Shown: positions 10,063 through 21,165 of the stretch, piece by piece
How positions within the stretch are numbered: the first letter of the stretch is position 1
Layout: each line of letters opens with the position of its first letter
Made by a program: the position numbers and the translations under genes
The notes under the pieces: model-generated
What the model saw: only the letters and a program-made list of their open reading frames with translations
Databases searched by the model: none
What the model was told of the DNA's origin: nothing
Assembly: GCA_963971535.1 (NCBI GenBank)
Contig: OZ020589.1
Span: 95,018,824-95,082,823 of the forward strand
Direction: 5' to 3'
Length of the DNA stretch: 64,000 bases
Source of the DNA: Notolepis coatsorum
Lineage: Eukaryota; Chordata; Actinopteri; Aulopiformes; Paralepididae

Positions 10063-11287
10063 ATGGCCTATGATGAACCCTCCACGAAACGGTCCTCCTA
10101 ACCTAGAACGCCCGCGGCGCAGACGACAGACACCTCAGTACTTAGAGGCTTACGCTGTCAGTCAACTACCTAGCCTTCGACAAACGGTAAACGCTGTAAA
10201 AGTAGAAAGTAAAATTATGTCTGACCTTAACGACCAGGTTTCCCCGACCACAGAGGCCCTAGTAGGTCCTAATGTAACTGACCAAGCTCACGGTGGGGAC
10301 CAGGAGGGAGCGGACATGCCTTTACCCCCCGCCACTACCCAAGAAGTAGTCCCCGACCAGCCCCGGGAGGAAGACGACCCTACAGAGAGAGAACTCTGCA
10401 CGGAAGAAGAGGAGGAGAGCGCCGAGGAAATAGAGCTCCAGGACTCCCCAACGAGTACCCCCAGGAGCGGCTCACGCAGGAGCGGCTCACCTCCACAACC
10501 GCCTTCCCCCAGCGAAGCGGAGAGGATGCTACAACAGGCGTTCCTCGTCAGCCTGACAGCCTCTACCGAACGCGATCGACTCCAAGCACAGACGCTTAGC
10601 GAGCGCGAACATTTTACCATTGAAAGAGAACGCCTCCAAGCGCAGCAACGGAGCGAAGAAGAGCGCATACGCCGGGAGATGAGACGCCTTCAGACGGAAA
10701 TTAATATGGTAAGAGACCGGGCCGCAGCAGAGCGCGCCGCCGCCGCAGCAGAGCGCGCCGCCGCCGAAGCCCAGCACGCCGCTGACGGTGCCCAAAGACA
10801 AGCAGCGCGCGCCGCCGCCGAAGCCCAGCGCGTCGCTGACTATGCCCAAAGAGAAGCAGAGCGCGCCGCCGCCGAAGCCCAGCGCGCCGCTGACTATGCC
10901 CAAAGAGAAGCAGAGCGCAACATCGATCTCATCCAGCGCCAAGCCGAGCGCGACAGACTACAAGCCGAGCGCGACAAGTTACGGGCGCGGCTAATGAAGC
11001 GGCTGATGATCCCCAGGGCAACACCCTCTCCCTCCGCCAGGGGTTCAAGGAACTCGTCGAGACAACAGTCAAGGGCAGCGCCTCCTAACCGAGCAAGCGA
11101 CCCTGAACTTGACCAACAGACCAAGCCTATACCCCCCGCAGACCCCCTTCCCAGACCGGTCCAAGCGAGACCCAGCTACAAGGAAGGAGCGGCATACACT
11201 GCGGAGAAGCTAAATCAACGACTACAGGATCTGGAAGACCTGATAGAGGAAGAAGAGGGAGAGGAGGAGAACCAAGCCCGACGATAG
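10063..11287 (+). pseudogene. gag: BEL-1 gag (coiled-coil N-terminal part), disrupted
   Basis: Gag forms the particle that packages element RNA. By comparison with BEL-2 the natural start is the ATG at 10063, but an extra base near codon 9 puts it out of frame, and the long frame is entered from just upstream. The protein has a basic Arg-rich N-terminus, an acidic Ser/Pro region, then a long Arg/Glu/Gln/Ala coiled coil with a tandem repeat (10740-10920). It ends at an in-frame TAG at 11285-11287, where BEL-2 has a sense codon. Downstream the same frame stays open into pol, so the family seems to use one gag-pol frame. Confidence 0.88.
10740..10920 (+). repeat. 54-bp coding tandem repeat in BEL-1 gag
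   Basis: Roughly three units encode variants of AAAEAQRAADYAQREAER. The unit is 54 bp (18 codons), so the frame is kept. BEL-2 has a shorter, more degenerate version (AADAQRGAANAQRDAAQAQR). Confidence 0.85.
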
Positions 11288-13972
11288 CACAGTACTCCAC
11301 CGGACCAGGAGGTCCAGTACAGCCTAGGCTATACCCCCGCGGCGCTGCGCTACAGACCCCCGACTCTATTCACGGGTGAGCACGACGCACGACCAGCCCC
11401 GAGGAATAGCACCTGGACCAGCGGGCCATGGTACCCTGCCGGTACCAGCCCACAGAGAGACGCAAGAGGAGACTCGCCTAGGAGGCCTCCCCCCCAACGC
11501 TCGCCGATGTATCAGCCATCCACGGCGTCATACATTGCCAGCAGCGAGACCTGGATGGCGACCATCCCAGGAGAAGCCCAAGAAATGACACTAGGACTAG
11601 TCTGGCGCTTCAAAACAGACTCGCTCCACTATAGACACAAACCCTTGGCTCCAGAGCAGGGAAGGTCGACGGCGATACCGACCACCAGACGGAGTGTGTA
11701 CAGAACACTCGCCAGACAATATGACCCGTTGGGATGTATTCTACCTTACACCACCAGGGCAAAGATGATTGTACGAGCACTATGGGACAAGGACCAGGGC
11801 TGGGACGACCCAATACCCGCACACCTTGCCTCAACATGGAGAGAGTGGGAGACGGAACTCCGCTCACTCCCAGGCGTCAATATACGCCGCAGCTACTTCC
11901 CATCCACAGTGAGGCCAGAGACATGCGAGATTGATCTACACGTCTTCAGCGACGCCTCCGAAGTAGCCTACGGATCGGTGGCCTACTTGCGTGCCCAAGA
12001 GAAGGGAGGAAAGATACACACTGCTTTCATCCTGGCCCGTTCAAGAATAGCCCCACGTAAGCAACAATCTATCCCACGTCTAGAGCTCTGCGCAGCCCTA
12101 GCAGGAGCGCATCTAGCCACGTTAATCCAACGTGAACTCACCATTCCGGTGCACAGAACAATCTTGTGGTCAGATTCCACGACAGTACTCACATGGATCA
12201 AGTCTGATTCATGCAGATACAAAGTCTTCGTGGGAGTCAGAGTTACCGAGATTCAAGAGTTAACAGAAGCAGCGAGCTGGCGGTATGTGGACACCAAACA
12301 CAACCCAGCTGACGTCATCACCCGGGGAATGTCTCTGGATGACCTAACCCGTCGCAACATCTACAGTGACGGACCAGAATTCCTCAAGCTCCCGGAAGGA
12401 GAGTGGCCTACGCCCACCCCGCGGGAAGCAAGTAACGAGGAGGCTGAGAACAAGAAACCTATGTTCTGTGGACTGAGCACAGTCGCCTCCACAGACCCCA
12501 ACATAGATGACTGCATTACCCTAGAGAGTGCGCAGCAAAGAACATTCCTGCGGCACCACTCAGAGATTCAGTCCACCACTGACATGTCAGCAGCTGACTA
12601 CGAAGAAGCAGAACTTCTTCTACTACAGCGAGCCCAGAGAGACTCGTTCCCCGATGAGCTAGACTGTCTACAGGGAGGAAACCCCGTCCCATCAGACAGC
12701 AGACTGATTCACCTGGCACCAGAGAGTGACGCCCATAATCTCATCAGAGTGGGTGGTCGCCTGAGAGCCCCCGATCTACCGGATGATATTAAGTACCCGA
12801 TCGTCTTGAACAGCCGACACAAGGTCACAGAGCTGATCATAAAGAAATACGACGAGGATGTACACCACGCAGGAGCAGAGAGAGTCTTCGCGGAGATCAG
12901 ACGTCGTTATTGGATACTGCAAGGCAGAGAAGCAGTACGGCGCTTCCAGCGAACCTGTCTAGACTGCCGTAAGTGGCGCGCGCAGCCCAGCATACCACGG
13001 ATGGCTGACTTACCCCCCTGTCGCCTCCGAATCGGCGACAAGCCATTCCACTCCACAGGCATGGACTGCTTTGGCCCGTTGTATGTAAAGAGAGGAAGAG
13101 GCACCGAGAAGCGGTGGGGTATTGTATTCAAATGCATGACCACCAGAGCGATACATATCGAGCTCCTTCCGACCATGAGCACAGACTCATTCCTTATGGC
13201 CTTCCGAAGATTCACATCACGGAAAGGAAAACCGTCTACATTGTTGTCTGATCACGGGACCAACTTCAAAGGCGGAGAAAGAGAGCTGAGAGAGAGCTTC
13301 CAAGCTATGGGCCCAGAACTTAAGACCCACCTCGCTCCATCCCAGATTGACTTCCAGTTTAATCCCCCGAACGCACCCCACTTCGGTGGAACCTGGGAAC
13401 GAGAAGTACGTTCTATAAAGACAGCCCTGTACGCCGTACTTGGGGCCCAGACTGTGGCGGAGGAAGTCCTAATGACAGTCCTCACGGAGATCGAGGGAGT
13501 ATTGAACTCAAAACCCCTCGGTTACGTCTCCAGTGATGTAGCAGATGTCGACCCAGTCACCCCCAACACACTCCTAATGGGGCGGCTGAACCCCGCGCTA
13601 CCCCAGACAATGTACAGGCCTGAAGAAGCGAACGGCCGAAGAATGTGGAGGTACAGTCAAGTACTAGGTGACAAGTTTTGGAGCAGCTTCCTACTCCACT
13701 ACCTACCGTCTCTACAGACCCGCCAGAAGTGGGTAAAAGAGAGAGACAATTTGACAGAAGGAACAGTCGTCATGATTATTGACCAGTCACTACCCAGAGC
13801 TATGTGGCCGGCTGGCCGCGTAAGCAAAGTGATCACCGGTGCCGATGGCAAGGTCCGAGCAGCTGAAGTACTCGTCCAAGGGCGCACTTACACACGTCCC
13901 GTGGCGAGGCTCATAGAACTGCCCCGACTCCCAGATACTATCGATGATGACCATGACCCCATGACTTTGTGA
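11288..13972 (+). CDS. pol: BEL-1 gag remnant fused in frame to RNase H-integrase
   Basis: The frame is open from 11288 to 13972; the first ATG is at 11507. It starts with the Pro-rich end of gag, then jumps within a few codons of 11530 to the segment after the reverse transcriptase palm (SSETWMATIPGEAQEM). After that it has the RNase H core (HVFSDAS, LELCAALAGA, WSDSTTVLTW), the integrase HHCC region (HHAGAERVFAEI..CLDC), the integrase DDE residues in GMDCFGPLY, LLSDHGTNF and GTWEREVR, and the C-terminal domain typical of BEL/Pao integrases. There is no protease, no zinc knuckle and no catalytic reverse transcriptase motif. The downstream part is highly similar to BEL-2 pol. Confidence 0.92.
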   Translation, partial: HSTPPDQEVQYSLGYTPAALRYRPPTLFTGEHDARPAPRNSTWTSGPWYPAGTSPQRDARGDSPRRPPPQRSPMYQPSTASYIASSETWMATIPGEAQEMTLGLVWRFKTDSLHYRHKPLAPEQGRSTAIPTTRRSVYRTLARQYDPLGCILPYTTRAKMIVRALWDKDQGWDDPIPAHLASTWREWETELRSLPGVNIRRSYFPSTVRPETCEIDLHVFSDASEVAYGSVAYLRAQEKGGKIHTAFILARSRIAPRKQQSIPRLELCAALAGAHLATLIQRELTIPVHRTILWSDSTTVLTWIKSDSCRYKVFVGVRVTEIQELTEAASWRYVDTKHNPADVITRGMSLDDLTRRNIYSDGPEFLKLPEGEWPTPTPREASNEEAENKKPMFCGLSTVASTDPNIDDCITLESAQQRTFLRHHSEIQSTTDMSAADYEEAELLLLQRAQRDSFPDELDCLQGGNPVPSDSRLIHLAPESDAHNLIRVGGRLRAPDLPDDIKYPIVLNSRHKVTELIIKKYDEDVHHAGAERVFAEIRRRYWILQGREAVRRFQRTCLDCRKWRAQPSIPRMADLPPCRLRIGDKPFHSTGMDCFGPLYVKRGRGTEKRWGIVFKCMTTRAIHIELLPTMSTDSFLMAFRRFTSRKGKPSTLLSDHGTNFKGGERELRESFQAMGPELKTHLAPSQIDFQFNPPNAPHFGGTWEREVRSIKTALYAVLGAQTVAEEVLMTVLTEIEGVLNSKPLGYVSSDVADVDPVTPNTLLMGRLNPALPQTMYRPEEANGRRMWRYSQVLGDKFWSSFLLHYLPSLQTRQKWVKERDNLTEGTVVMIIDQSLPRAMWPAGRVSKVITGADGKVRAAEVLVQGRTYTRPVARLIELPRLPDTIDDDHDPMTL

Positions 13973-14041
13973 GTTGACTGACCCTTACAGCGGACCTTGA
14001 GTGGTAGACAGTGCGGTTAATCTGTCTCTGCTTAGCTAATT

Positions 14042-14065
14042 AGGTGGGACTAATTAGGGGGCGGC
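14042..14065 (+). promoter_or_regulatory. BEL-1 polypurine tract region
   Basis: Purine-rich AGGTGGGACTAATTAGGGGG ends right before the 3' LTR, where plus-strand DNA synthesis would be primed. The equivalent place in BEL-2 is at 40532-40556 on the minus strand. Confidence 0.7.
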
Positions 14066-15457
14066 TGTTGTGAAGGATCAGATTAAACCGAATATATATA
14101 TTTATTTATATATATATATTTAATTGTATTTGTATATCGTTTGATATCCCCTGTATATTCCTTGTACAATATGCACTGAATATCCCTTTAGTCTACTAAA
14201 CAGCCCATAATAGTTTCATTCTACCATTGGACGAGAACCTGGCGCCAGGTTGCCATACCCCTAGGTCCAAGTTCAATCGTGCCGCCCAACATGTTGTGGC
14301 AAGCCCCGGTTCCGCGCAGGAATATGTCGGGCGAAATACGAATGGTACTATTTGTTCATAGCGCATATATATATGGCGCAAGTAAAGTAGAACTTTCTTT
14401 TAGTCCAGTTCTTTACCCTCCAACAGAGTGACAGACGCGAAGCCTCCCCACGACGCACGTGTGGTGTAGTAAGGCCTACTTGGCCTCAGAATAGGCATTG
14501 AGATATCGTGTAGATTAATAGTTGAATAGTCATAGTTTGGCACTATACCGTCGAGTTGGACGTATTCTATTAAGCTAATAATAGTCTATTTATGTATGGT
14601 GCATCGTTCGGTTAGAGTTCTAAAGTTATCAGTACCCCCATCGTTCCTGACGTTATCTGGACGCTTAACCAGGCTGGGCAGACCCCTAGTGGTGCTTGCA
14701 TCCGAGGAGCTCCGGGCCAGGGCGACTGGACCTGTATATTGGATTACTCTACCCGGACGACGGCGAGCCTTCCACGGCTTGGATTATGCTTTGGGTGCTT
14801 TGATTATTCCATGGATAAAGGCCAACACTGCGGAGTGTTGGAACTACCCCCCGGAGAGGACTCCAGGTGAGACGGCGCTCTACACCAGTGAGGTCGCCTC
14901 ACGTCTCTCCGTTGTGGACCGGCAGCTACCGTCCACCAGAGGGTCCAGCTGTATTCGTCTGCGGACCGAGGTTCTGTGGGCACCGTGTTCAAGACTTTGA
15001 ATTCTCCCAAGAAACCGTCGGCCAGATGGGATACCGCCAGCGGCTTCTCTAACCCCCCCCTCCTACTGTCTTACAACCAGCGGGACCCCCCCCCCCTTTA
15101 GTGTATCCAGCTATAATCATTTAAGTACCATCGCTATAGTTTCCTAAATATCCAGGTTGTATACTTACTCCCTGCGTAACCAGAGATTGGACATTCAATG
15201 TTGATTTACCTACGAATACTCATTTGCCATACAAGTGCATATTTCAAATCATAAGTGTAAACAAGTGAACGTTGTATATACCTTTTGCTATATTAAACCT
15301 TCGATTTGTACATTTGTGTGGATTCGTTTCATCAGGTGGGAAAGTGTTCATCATACTTATATCATGTACTGGATGGCCAGAAGTTAAAGTACAAGAGGTA
15401 GTGGTATTAAATACCATATCTAACAATACAGTCAGGGAATTGTACCCCTCAGTTACA
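14066..15457 (+). repeat. BEL-1 3' LTR
   Basis: Nearly identical to 8611-10001. I see two substitutions (near 14294 and 14595), four extra bases in the TA repeat and three fewer C in a C-run. It is followed by the AGTAC duplication at 15458-15462. Confidence 0.95.
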
Positions 15458-15462
15458 AGTAC

Positions 15463-15717
15463 TGTATATTTGAATACCGTTTATGTCACAAATGTATCAG
15501 TACTAAATACCTATATGTCCCTATGCCATAAATGTCATGTATGTTGTGTATGTCATAAATGTCTATATGAATTGAAAATGAGGGGACCCTGATGGAAACA
15601 AGACAAACGTCTTTCTCAGGTCTGCATCCCCTTAACAATTGTATGTATTGAGCCGTACTGTATTGTACCCATTCTGCAATCTGTTAAATAAAGTTTTCAT
15701 TCATTCATTCATTCATA
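15463..15717 (+). mobile_element. LINE A 3' UTR end with (ATTC)n tail
   Basis: This continues the LINE A sequence interrupted at 8610. It holds GTCTGCATCCCCTTAAC, a terminal AATAAAG and ATTC repeats. Related 3' ends are at 56506-56790 (minus) and 63483-63628 (plus). Confidence 0.88.
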
Positions 15718-16239
15718 GATAACATTCAGTAGTTTTAGTACTGTAGGTAAACATAAAAAAAAAATAAAAAATTTAAATGGAGAATTTTTGAAGTTTTGGA
15801 TGGAGGATAGAGGTTTGCCCTATGATAAGACGTGGAGGCTAGAGTGTTGTTTGTGTTGTTTTGAATGTATGTACTGTGAATTGTTTGTTGAATTGTGGAG
15901 TGGAAACATTTTAAGAACTGTGGTAAGCAAGATGTTTTGGATGTTTGTCTCATGAAATGTTTGTTGTGTTGAGCTGAAAAAAATGAAAATAAAAACATTG
16001 TGGGAAAAAAAAGTACAAGTAGCTCGAAATTGTATTTAAGTGCAGTACCAGACTACTGTATCTTGCTCAGCAAATTACTAAACTGGAAGAAGTTTAAAGT
16101 GTGCATTTAATTTTAGAGTGGACATGATGGTGTGTTGTTGAAGTTATCTGGTTCATTCATATTGGGAAATGTCTAACAATAAAATAAATTATTATAATTT
16201 TTGTGTTATTCAAAGACTGTGAGAATACTGGGCAGTTTA
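15718..16239. other. Unassigned AT-rich spacer
   Basis: No gene, inverted repeat or known element end is visible. The frames across it are short and of low complexity. Confidence 0.6.
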
Positions 16240-16252
16240 AGTGCAGGCTATT

Positions 16253-16718
16253 TTTTTTTATCTACTTTTTCTCCCATTTTTCTATTTCTCTCCCATCCCA
16301 ATTTCGTATCGTCCAATTCTACCCTCCCCTGTCTCGAACGCTGTTAGGCCATGCCTCCCACAAGCCGGCTGCAATGTGGACGAAGCCTTACATCACGTGT
16401 CCCCTCCGGTACTCGAGGAAGCAGCCGTCGCATATTTTCACCTGCACAGCGCGATCTCTCAGCATCGGGGGTCTGCGTGGGAGGGCACGCCGCCCCCGTC
16501 GCTTCCTGATTCTGCTGCGCAGGTGCACCAACCGACCTGTAGGAGTCGCTGTCCACAACGTCCGATCCCCACCCATCAGCTTCCCACCCCCTAATACCGC
16601 CAATTGTATTAGTATGAACGACCAGCCAAGCTGATAGCAATGCGGAGAGCTGGGCTCGAACCCAGCGTCTCCTGCATTGGTTGTGAGCGCCTTGCCCACT
16701 GCACCACCTAGCCGCCTG
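16253..16718 (-). mobile_element. tRNA-derived SINE, copy 1
   Basis: The tRNA-related head lies at the right (GCACCACCTAGCCGCC on the plus strand; B-box-like GGCTCGAACCC near 16650) and the T-rich tail at the left, so transcription runs leftward. A 13-bp duplication, AGTGCAGGCTATT, flanks it at 16240-16252 and 16719-16731. Copies 2 and 3 are at 32097-32589 and 33268-33757. Confidence 0.9.
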
Positions 16719-16731
16719 AGTGCAGGCTATT

Positions 16732-17369
16732 GAAGTGGGTAGTTTGCAGTATTGTGGTTTACATTAATGGACTTGACCTGGTGCAGGGAATGCTGTGGTG
16801 TCCATGGTCTCTGTTAGGTCAAGGGTAGCATCTATGTGAGTCTAAGCTGATGATGGCCTTTAGTATCACCTGTCCAATTCCACTTTATTAAAAATTTTTA
16901 TAAGCATAGGAACCTCAATACCTCAAAAACACATAAAACAACAGAAAAAACAGGACATTTTGGGAAAACTTCTACTTTTGCGGAATTTCAACCAAATTAC
17001 ATTTCTGTGGAATTTCCACTATGTGAAACACATCTTAAAGTCTCTTTCAGACCAAGATTCTCAGCTGTATTCTCCCAGAGAAGTGTGATAATTAATACAG
17101 TAATAGCGCTTCCTACAGGTTCTTTCAGTGCCCCAGAGCAGTTATGTCAATATTGCACTGAACATGCACCAGTCTCTCCAAACTGAAACTTTAAAGTGCA
17201 AACTTTTAAAGATGAAAGTATATATTATTTATACTTTCATGCATATAATTTATAATATTATAATATCTTCTCTCGCTGAATGTTTGGCAAAAGGCCTGTG
17301 GAATGAGAAAGAGAATGCTGTATATATTATGTATAGTTTGTTTGTGATGTTTAGATGGGGTTCAGGTTA
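16732..17369. other. Unassigned sequence
   Basis: AT-rich sequence without recognisable coding or repeat structure. Confidence 0.55.
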
Positions 17370-17430
17370 GGGCTGGGCGATATATCGAGTATACTCGATG
17401 TTTAAGCATTTCTGGTTGAAATAAAATTTT
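17370..17430 (+). mobile_element. hAT-like left terminus remnant
   Basis: TAGGGCTGGGCGATATATCG is a typical hAT-type terminus in fish genomes. No matching right end (TATCGCCCAGCCCTA) is present in the window, so this is a solo end or the partner is diverged. Confidence 0.5.
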
Positions 17431-18149
17431 ACGTAATTATTTTACGATTAATTGCGAATATGTTCATGTTGAGCTATAGATTGTGGATGAATACGCACAG
17501 AAAGGTACACCATGCAAATGTTCATGCTTTATTTGTTTTAAAAGAGACGATTTAGAAATGGGCAATGGGGAAATACGTTGCAATTTTAAGCGAGGTGGAC
17601 CGGCCGGAAACAGCAATGACGTAACCACTACACCTCCCTATTGTTACATTTAGTTTTTGCTTACGTTCTGCTCTGCTGGGATAATCTCATCGTTACTTAT
17701 TGTAACACTGAAAGCTTTCGCTACATACACCTTCTTTTGCCTAGCCACGCCCATTTCCGGTTATGAATATATGCGAGGGCCGTGACTGTGCTCTTCCTTC
17801 CCTTATGATTAATTCGGAAGTGTTTGGCTACAGGCGCACTTTAACAGTGGAATTATTAGCTTTTTTCTCTTATAGTTCTTGTTGCTGTTTCTTCGAGATG
17901 GCATCGCCACACCAGCGCTCCCTCCTTCCAACCTCCGCCGTTCTCCCCGGTGGCGTGCGGCGCGAAGTGCATGCCGCCCTCACCCCTCACTCGTGAGGAG
18001 GATAGCTCCGGCCCCGGCGTCCCCCATCAACAGACCCCCGACCACATGCGTGGTCTCTCTGGTGGCAGACGATTGCGGCACAAGCTCTCCGCCTCTGCTT
18101 GCTCCCACTGTTCGGTGGTGAGCGAGTAGGGCGGGTGGTCAGAGAAGGA

Positions 18150-18320
18150 GGAAGAGTACGCAGGGCCGCAGGGTTCGATTCCCTTCGGTTCTGCGGAAAA
18201 GCTGGTGCCAGAGAGGACCTTGCGCTCTCCTACCATCACATCCGATAGGGTTACATGGAGGCGGCGGGGGTTTCTTCTTTGATGCCTCGCTGGCAAGAGT
18301 CGGGGTTCGATTCCCCAAGG
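18150..18320 (+). repeat. tRNA B-box-like hairpin motifs
   Basis: Two sites, near 18170 and 18300, read GGGTTCGATTCCC inside short inverted repeats. Related units are at 21060-21160. They look like the T-arm of a tRNA but no full cloverleaf can be drawn. Confidence 0.5.
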
Positions 18321-19339
18321 CCAAATGGCGAGAGGCCTCATCCTAATACGCGAGACGTAAACACAGGGGAAGAGAGATGGAGTGCACCTCAAGGGGAGAG
18401 CCAGCGCCGTACCCCCGAGGACGCGCCGCACCCGACAGCAGGTAAGGGGCGCGGGGCTAAGCCTAGGCTGTCCCCCCCCTTTTCCCCCACCTCTCTCTTC
18501 CTCTCTTTCTCTTTTACACCTAAACCCCCATATTCCCCCACAAAAACAACGTTTCTTTCAATAAAAAGACCCTCTTAAGAGTGGCAGGTTTTTGTTGAAG
18601 CAGCGCATAATCATTTCACTGAATGTGTTTTGTGTATACCTCGAACGTAGAGTAAAAGCGTAACGGGCGGCAATTCTTGCTTGTGAATGGAGCTGCAGGG
18701 ACTCGTGTGGCCAAGTTTTAGACAAACGTTTAGACAGGGCTCACGGTTGGTAGCTAGCTATCGTGTCTTGGTTTTTCTAAGCGATGACACATGCATATGG
18801 CCATATGCTGGCGTATGTTTTCGCTTGTAAAAACAACACACGGCTAGAGACACTCCTTTTTTTCACCTCGTATGTTTTTCACTTTACGTGAGGTTGGTTG
18901 GGAAGGGGGGGGGGGGGGGGGGTAAACCCTTCCCTTTGGGTGTGTTGTATCAATGTGGTGAAATGCTGACGGCGGCATGGGTGATGAAGAGGTGGCTTAA
19001 AACGAGCGCTCTCATCACTCGGGTATCCCCTGTACGCACCAGCGTGATGTGGGACTCCACTCTGTCAGGTTGGGCTAACGCCCTCAGCTCCCTCGGTTTA
19101 CATATCCTGCTCGTCGCGGGGGGGGGGTTCCCCATGCCCGCCATGGGGTGGGGCTGGGGTTCCCTGCCATAACAAACATCACAGGTTTTGGGTTTTCTTA
19201 TTGGCCCGAGGGGTATGCCCGTGAGTTGGGGCCTGCGTGGTTCAGATCCCAACTCACGCTGTCGAATGAGAGGTCTCTGCGGGATAAACTGGCGTCTTCC
19301 CCTCTCGTGAGAGTGGAATTAGTGATGGGTGGTTTTTAC

Positions 19340-20519
19340 TAGGGATGCACGATATTGATTTTTTGACACCGATACCGATAACTTTATGCTCCTCAAGCCG
19401 ATAACCGATACCGATAACCGATATTTATTGTATTATAATTTTTTTAATGTATATATATATTTTTTTTTATCAATTATTTTTTTCAACATGAAACAAAACA
19501 TATCACAATACAATAATAATACATAAAAAGACTTCCCAGGACAATAACTTAACACCAACTTAAATGTGACCTAACCAGACAACAGAAACAAAAGCCAAGA
19601 CAACAGTTTTGACTGATAAAGTGACCATATTTATTTTTCCAAATGAAAATTCACAATCCGTCAACAACTTATAATACATCCAACCTAAGACGCTCTAAGC
19701 TTTTTGTTCTTCTTTTTTCAAAGCGGAGCCTTGAAAAAAAGGCTTTGAGTGGACACATCACCACCACAACAAGTCACCTGCAACATCACCACCGCCACGG
19801 TGTTAAAAGCCCACGACGACGGCGCGAGCACGCTTGTACCTATTGACGAGTCGTTTGCTAAATTAAAGAAGTTTGACAGAAATGACCCAAGTGCTCAAGC
19901 CGCTAGCTTTTAAGCAGTCCTTGGTGGTGCAAATTAACCTGGCTACTACGGAGCAATAAGTGACTGCGTATTCAACCAAGGGTTGCATCACAGCCATGAA
20001 AGGGGCTAGCTTTGCTTAGCTCCTCGCGTCGTCGTAGGCTTCTAAGTTAACACAATAACACACCATCGTAGCGGTGGTGATGCCGCAGGTGACCCGTCAG
20101 GCTGGATGTATTACAAGTTGTTGCCCTTTTCCCTCCTTGTGGAACTTCTGCATTGCATTTATTACAAATAGCAAGCGAACTTTTTCCTCTGAAATTCCGA
20201 GTACCGACGCGGCCATCTTTGTTGTTAACGTCCGCGCTGATTCAGAAACTTACGTGGCTACGTCACAGCCAAGAAAGGGAGCGCTGGATTTGTGTAAAAC
20301 GCCCTGTTCCTAAACAACACGCTATCAGTCGTACCACAGTACTGGCAAAACGGGAGGAGCCTACAGTCAAAACAAACGCACTTCATTCCAATTCACCCAC
20401 ACCGCATTTTTTTTACCAAAAAAAATATTATATTATCGGAGCTATTAATAACGTTATTGGGTTTATCGGGATGACGTCATAATTGCTGATATCGGCCCGA
20501 TAATTATCGTGCATCCCTA
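19340..20519. mobile_element. Non-autonomous hAT element, 1180 bp
   Basis: Terminal inverted repeats TAGGGATGCACGATA and TATCGTGCATCCCTA are perfect, and the 8-bp duplication GTTTTTAC at 19332-19339 and 20520-20527 is perfect. The interior lacks a transposase frame. It is inserted within inverted-repeat element 1 and is therefore younger than it. Confidence 0.95.
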
Positions 20520-20899
20520 GTTTTTACCCAGGCTCTGTGTATAAATCCTGTGTCAAGGATCCTTGTGAGGACCGGTCTCCCCCGGTTTACCCAAATAGGG
20601 GGGAGAGACGATGGGTTGGAGTTCTTCTTATCGAAATTCGCCCAACGCCGTTCGCAGGTTTTACGAGCCTAGTGCTGTTATCGGGCCGTGGCTACGAGAG
20701 CCCCGGCCAAGCAGAGGCCATTCTCTTTTTTCTTTTTCGAACCAGGACAGTTACAGCCCATTTTAAATAGGCATAAATGTAAGGGTCTGTTCCCCGTTCT
20801 TCGATATCAGCGCTTGCTTGGTCCTAAGGGACCGATGTCAGCGCCTGGTCCCGGGCATGTTTAAAATATTTATGACGTCTGCCAATTGTGTCAAACTCT

Positions 20900-21165
20900 T
20901 CGGGTTCGTGGCTGAGTCAGTTCACACCCGCAAGATTATGACCCCACGAGATTATGACATTGTACACGCCGTGCCGGACAGGTCCTAGCTCCTGGACTCG
21001 GCGGCAGGCCTGCCTTTGAGTGGTCCATGGGGCTGGGGCCTCCTCCGCGCCACGCGGGTAAGGCTTCGCTGGCGGAGTCAGGGTTCGGAACCCCGACCCC
21101 ACGAGATGCCTCGCGGGCAGAGTCGGGGTTTAACGACCCCCGACCCCACGAGGTGTGGGAGCTGT
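20900..21165 (+). repeat. Degenerate 45-50-bp tandem repeat
   Basis: Two adjacent units read GCTTCGCTGGCGGAGTCAGG.. and GCCTCGCGGGCAGAGTCGGG.., each ending CCCGACCCCACGAG. A third relative is at 18283-18320. Confidence 0.7.

Larger units (their letters stand above)
8611..15457 (+). mobile_element. BEL-1: BEL/Pao LTR retrotransposon with internal deletion
   Basis: An LTR element with TG..CA termini, two LTRs of about 1.39 kb, a tRNA-Tyr primer site, a polypurine tract and gag-pol coding sequence, inserted in the 3' UTR of LINE A. The internal region is about 4.06 kb against about 6.45 kb in BEL-2. The missing 2.4 kb covers the end of gag, zinc knuckles, protease and the reverse transcriptase core. 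The paired LTRs differ by only two substitutions and two repeat-length changes, so insertion is recent. It cannot be autonomous. Confidence 0.96.
5875..15717 (+). mobile_element. LINE A (L2/CR1-jockey group), interrupted by BEL-1
   Basis: A 5'-damaged non-LTR retrotransposon: an endonuclease start, a deletion, a linker, reverse transcriptase, a C-terminal region, then a 3' UTR. The 3' UTR runs to 8610 and resumes at 15463 after BEL-1, ending in AATAAAG and an ATTC repeat. A second copy of this 3' UTR on the minus strand at 56506-56790 reads straight through the BEL-1 insertion point, which proves that the two halves belong together. Confidence 0.9.

Noticed and set aside
16203-16699. Several frames of 100-140 codons
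   Set aside because: They lie in a tRNA-derived SINE with perfect TSD; same situation at 31988-32620 and 33222-33631.
18150-18320. tRNA gene
   Set aside because: Only T-arm-like sequence; no cloverleaf or A box.
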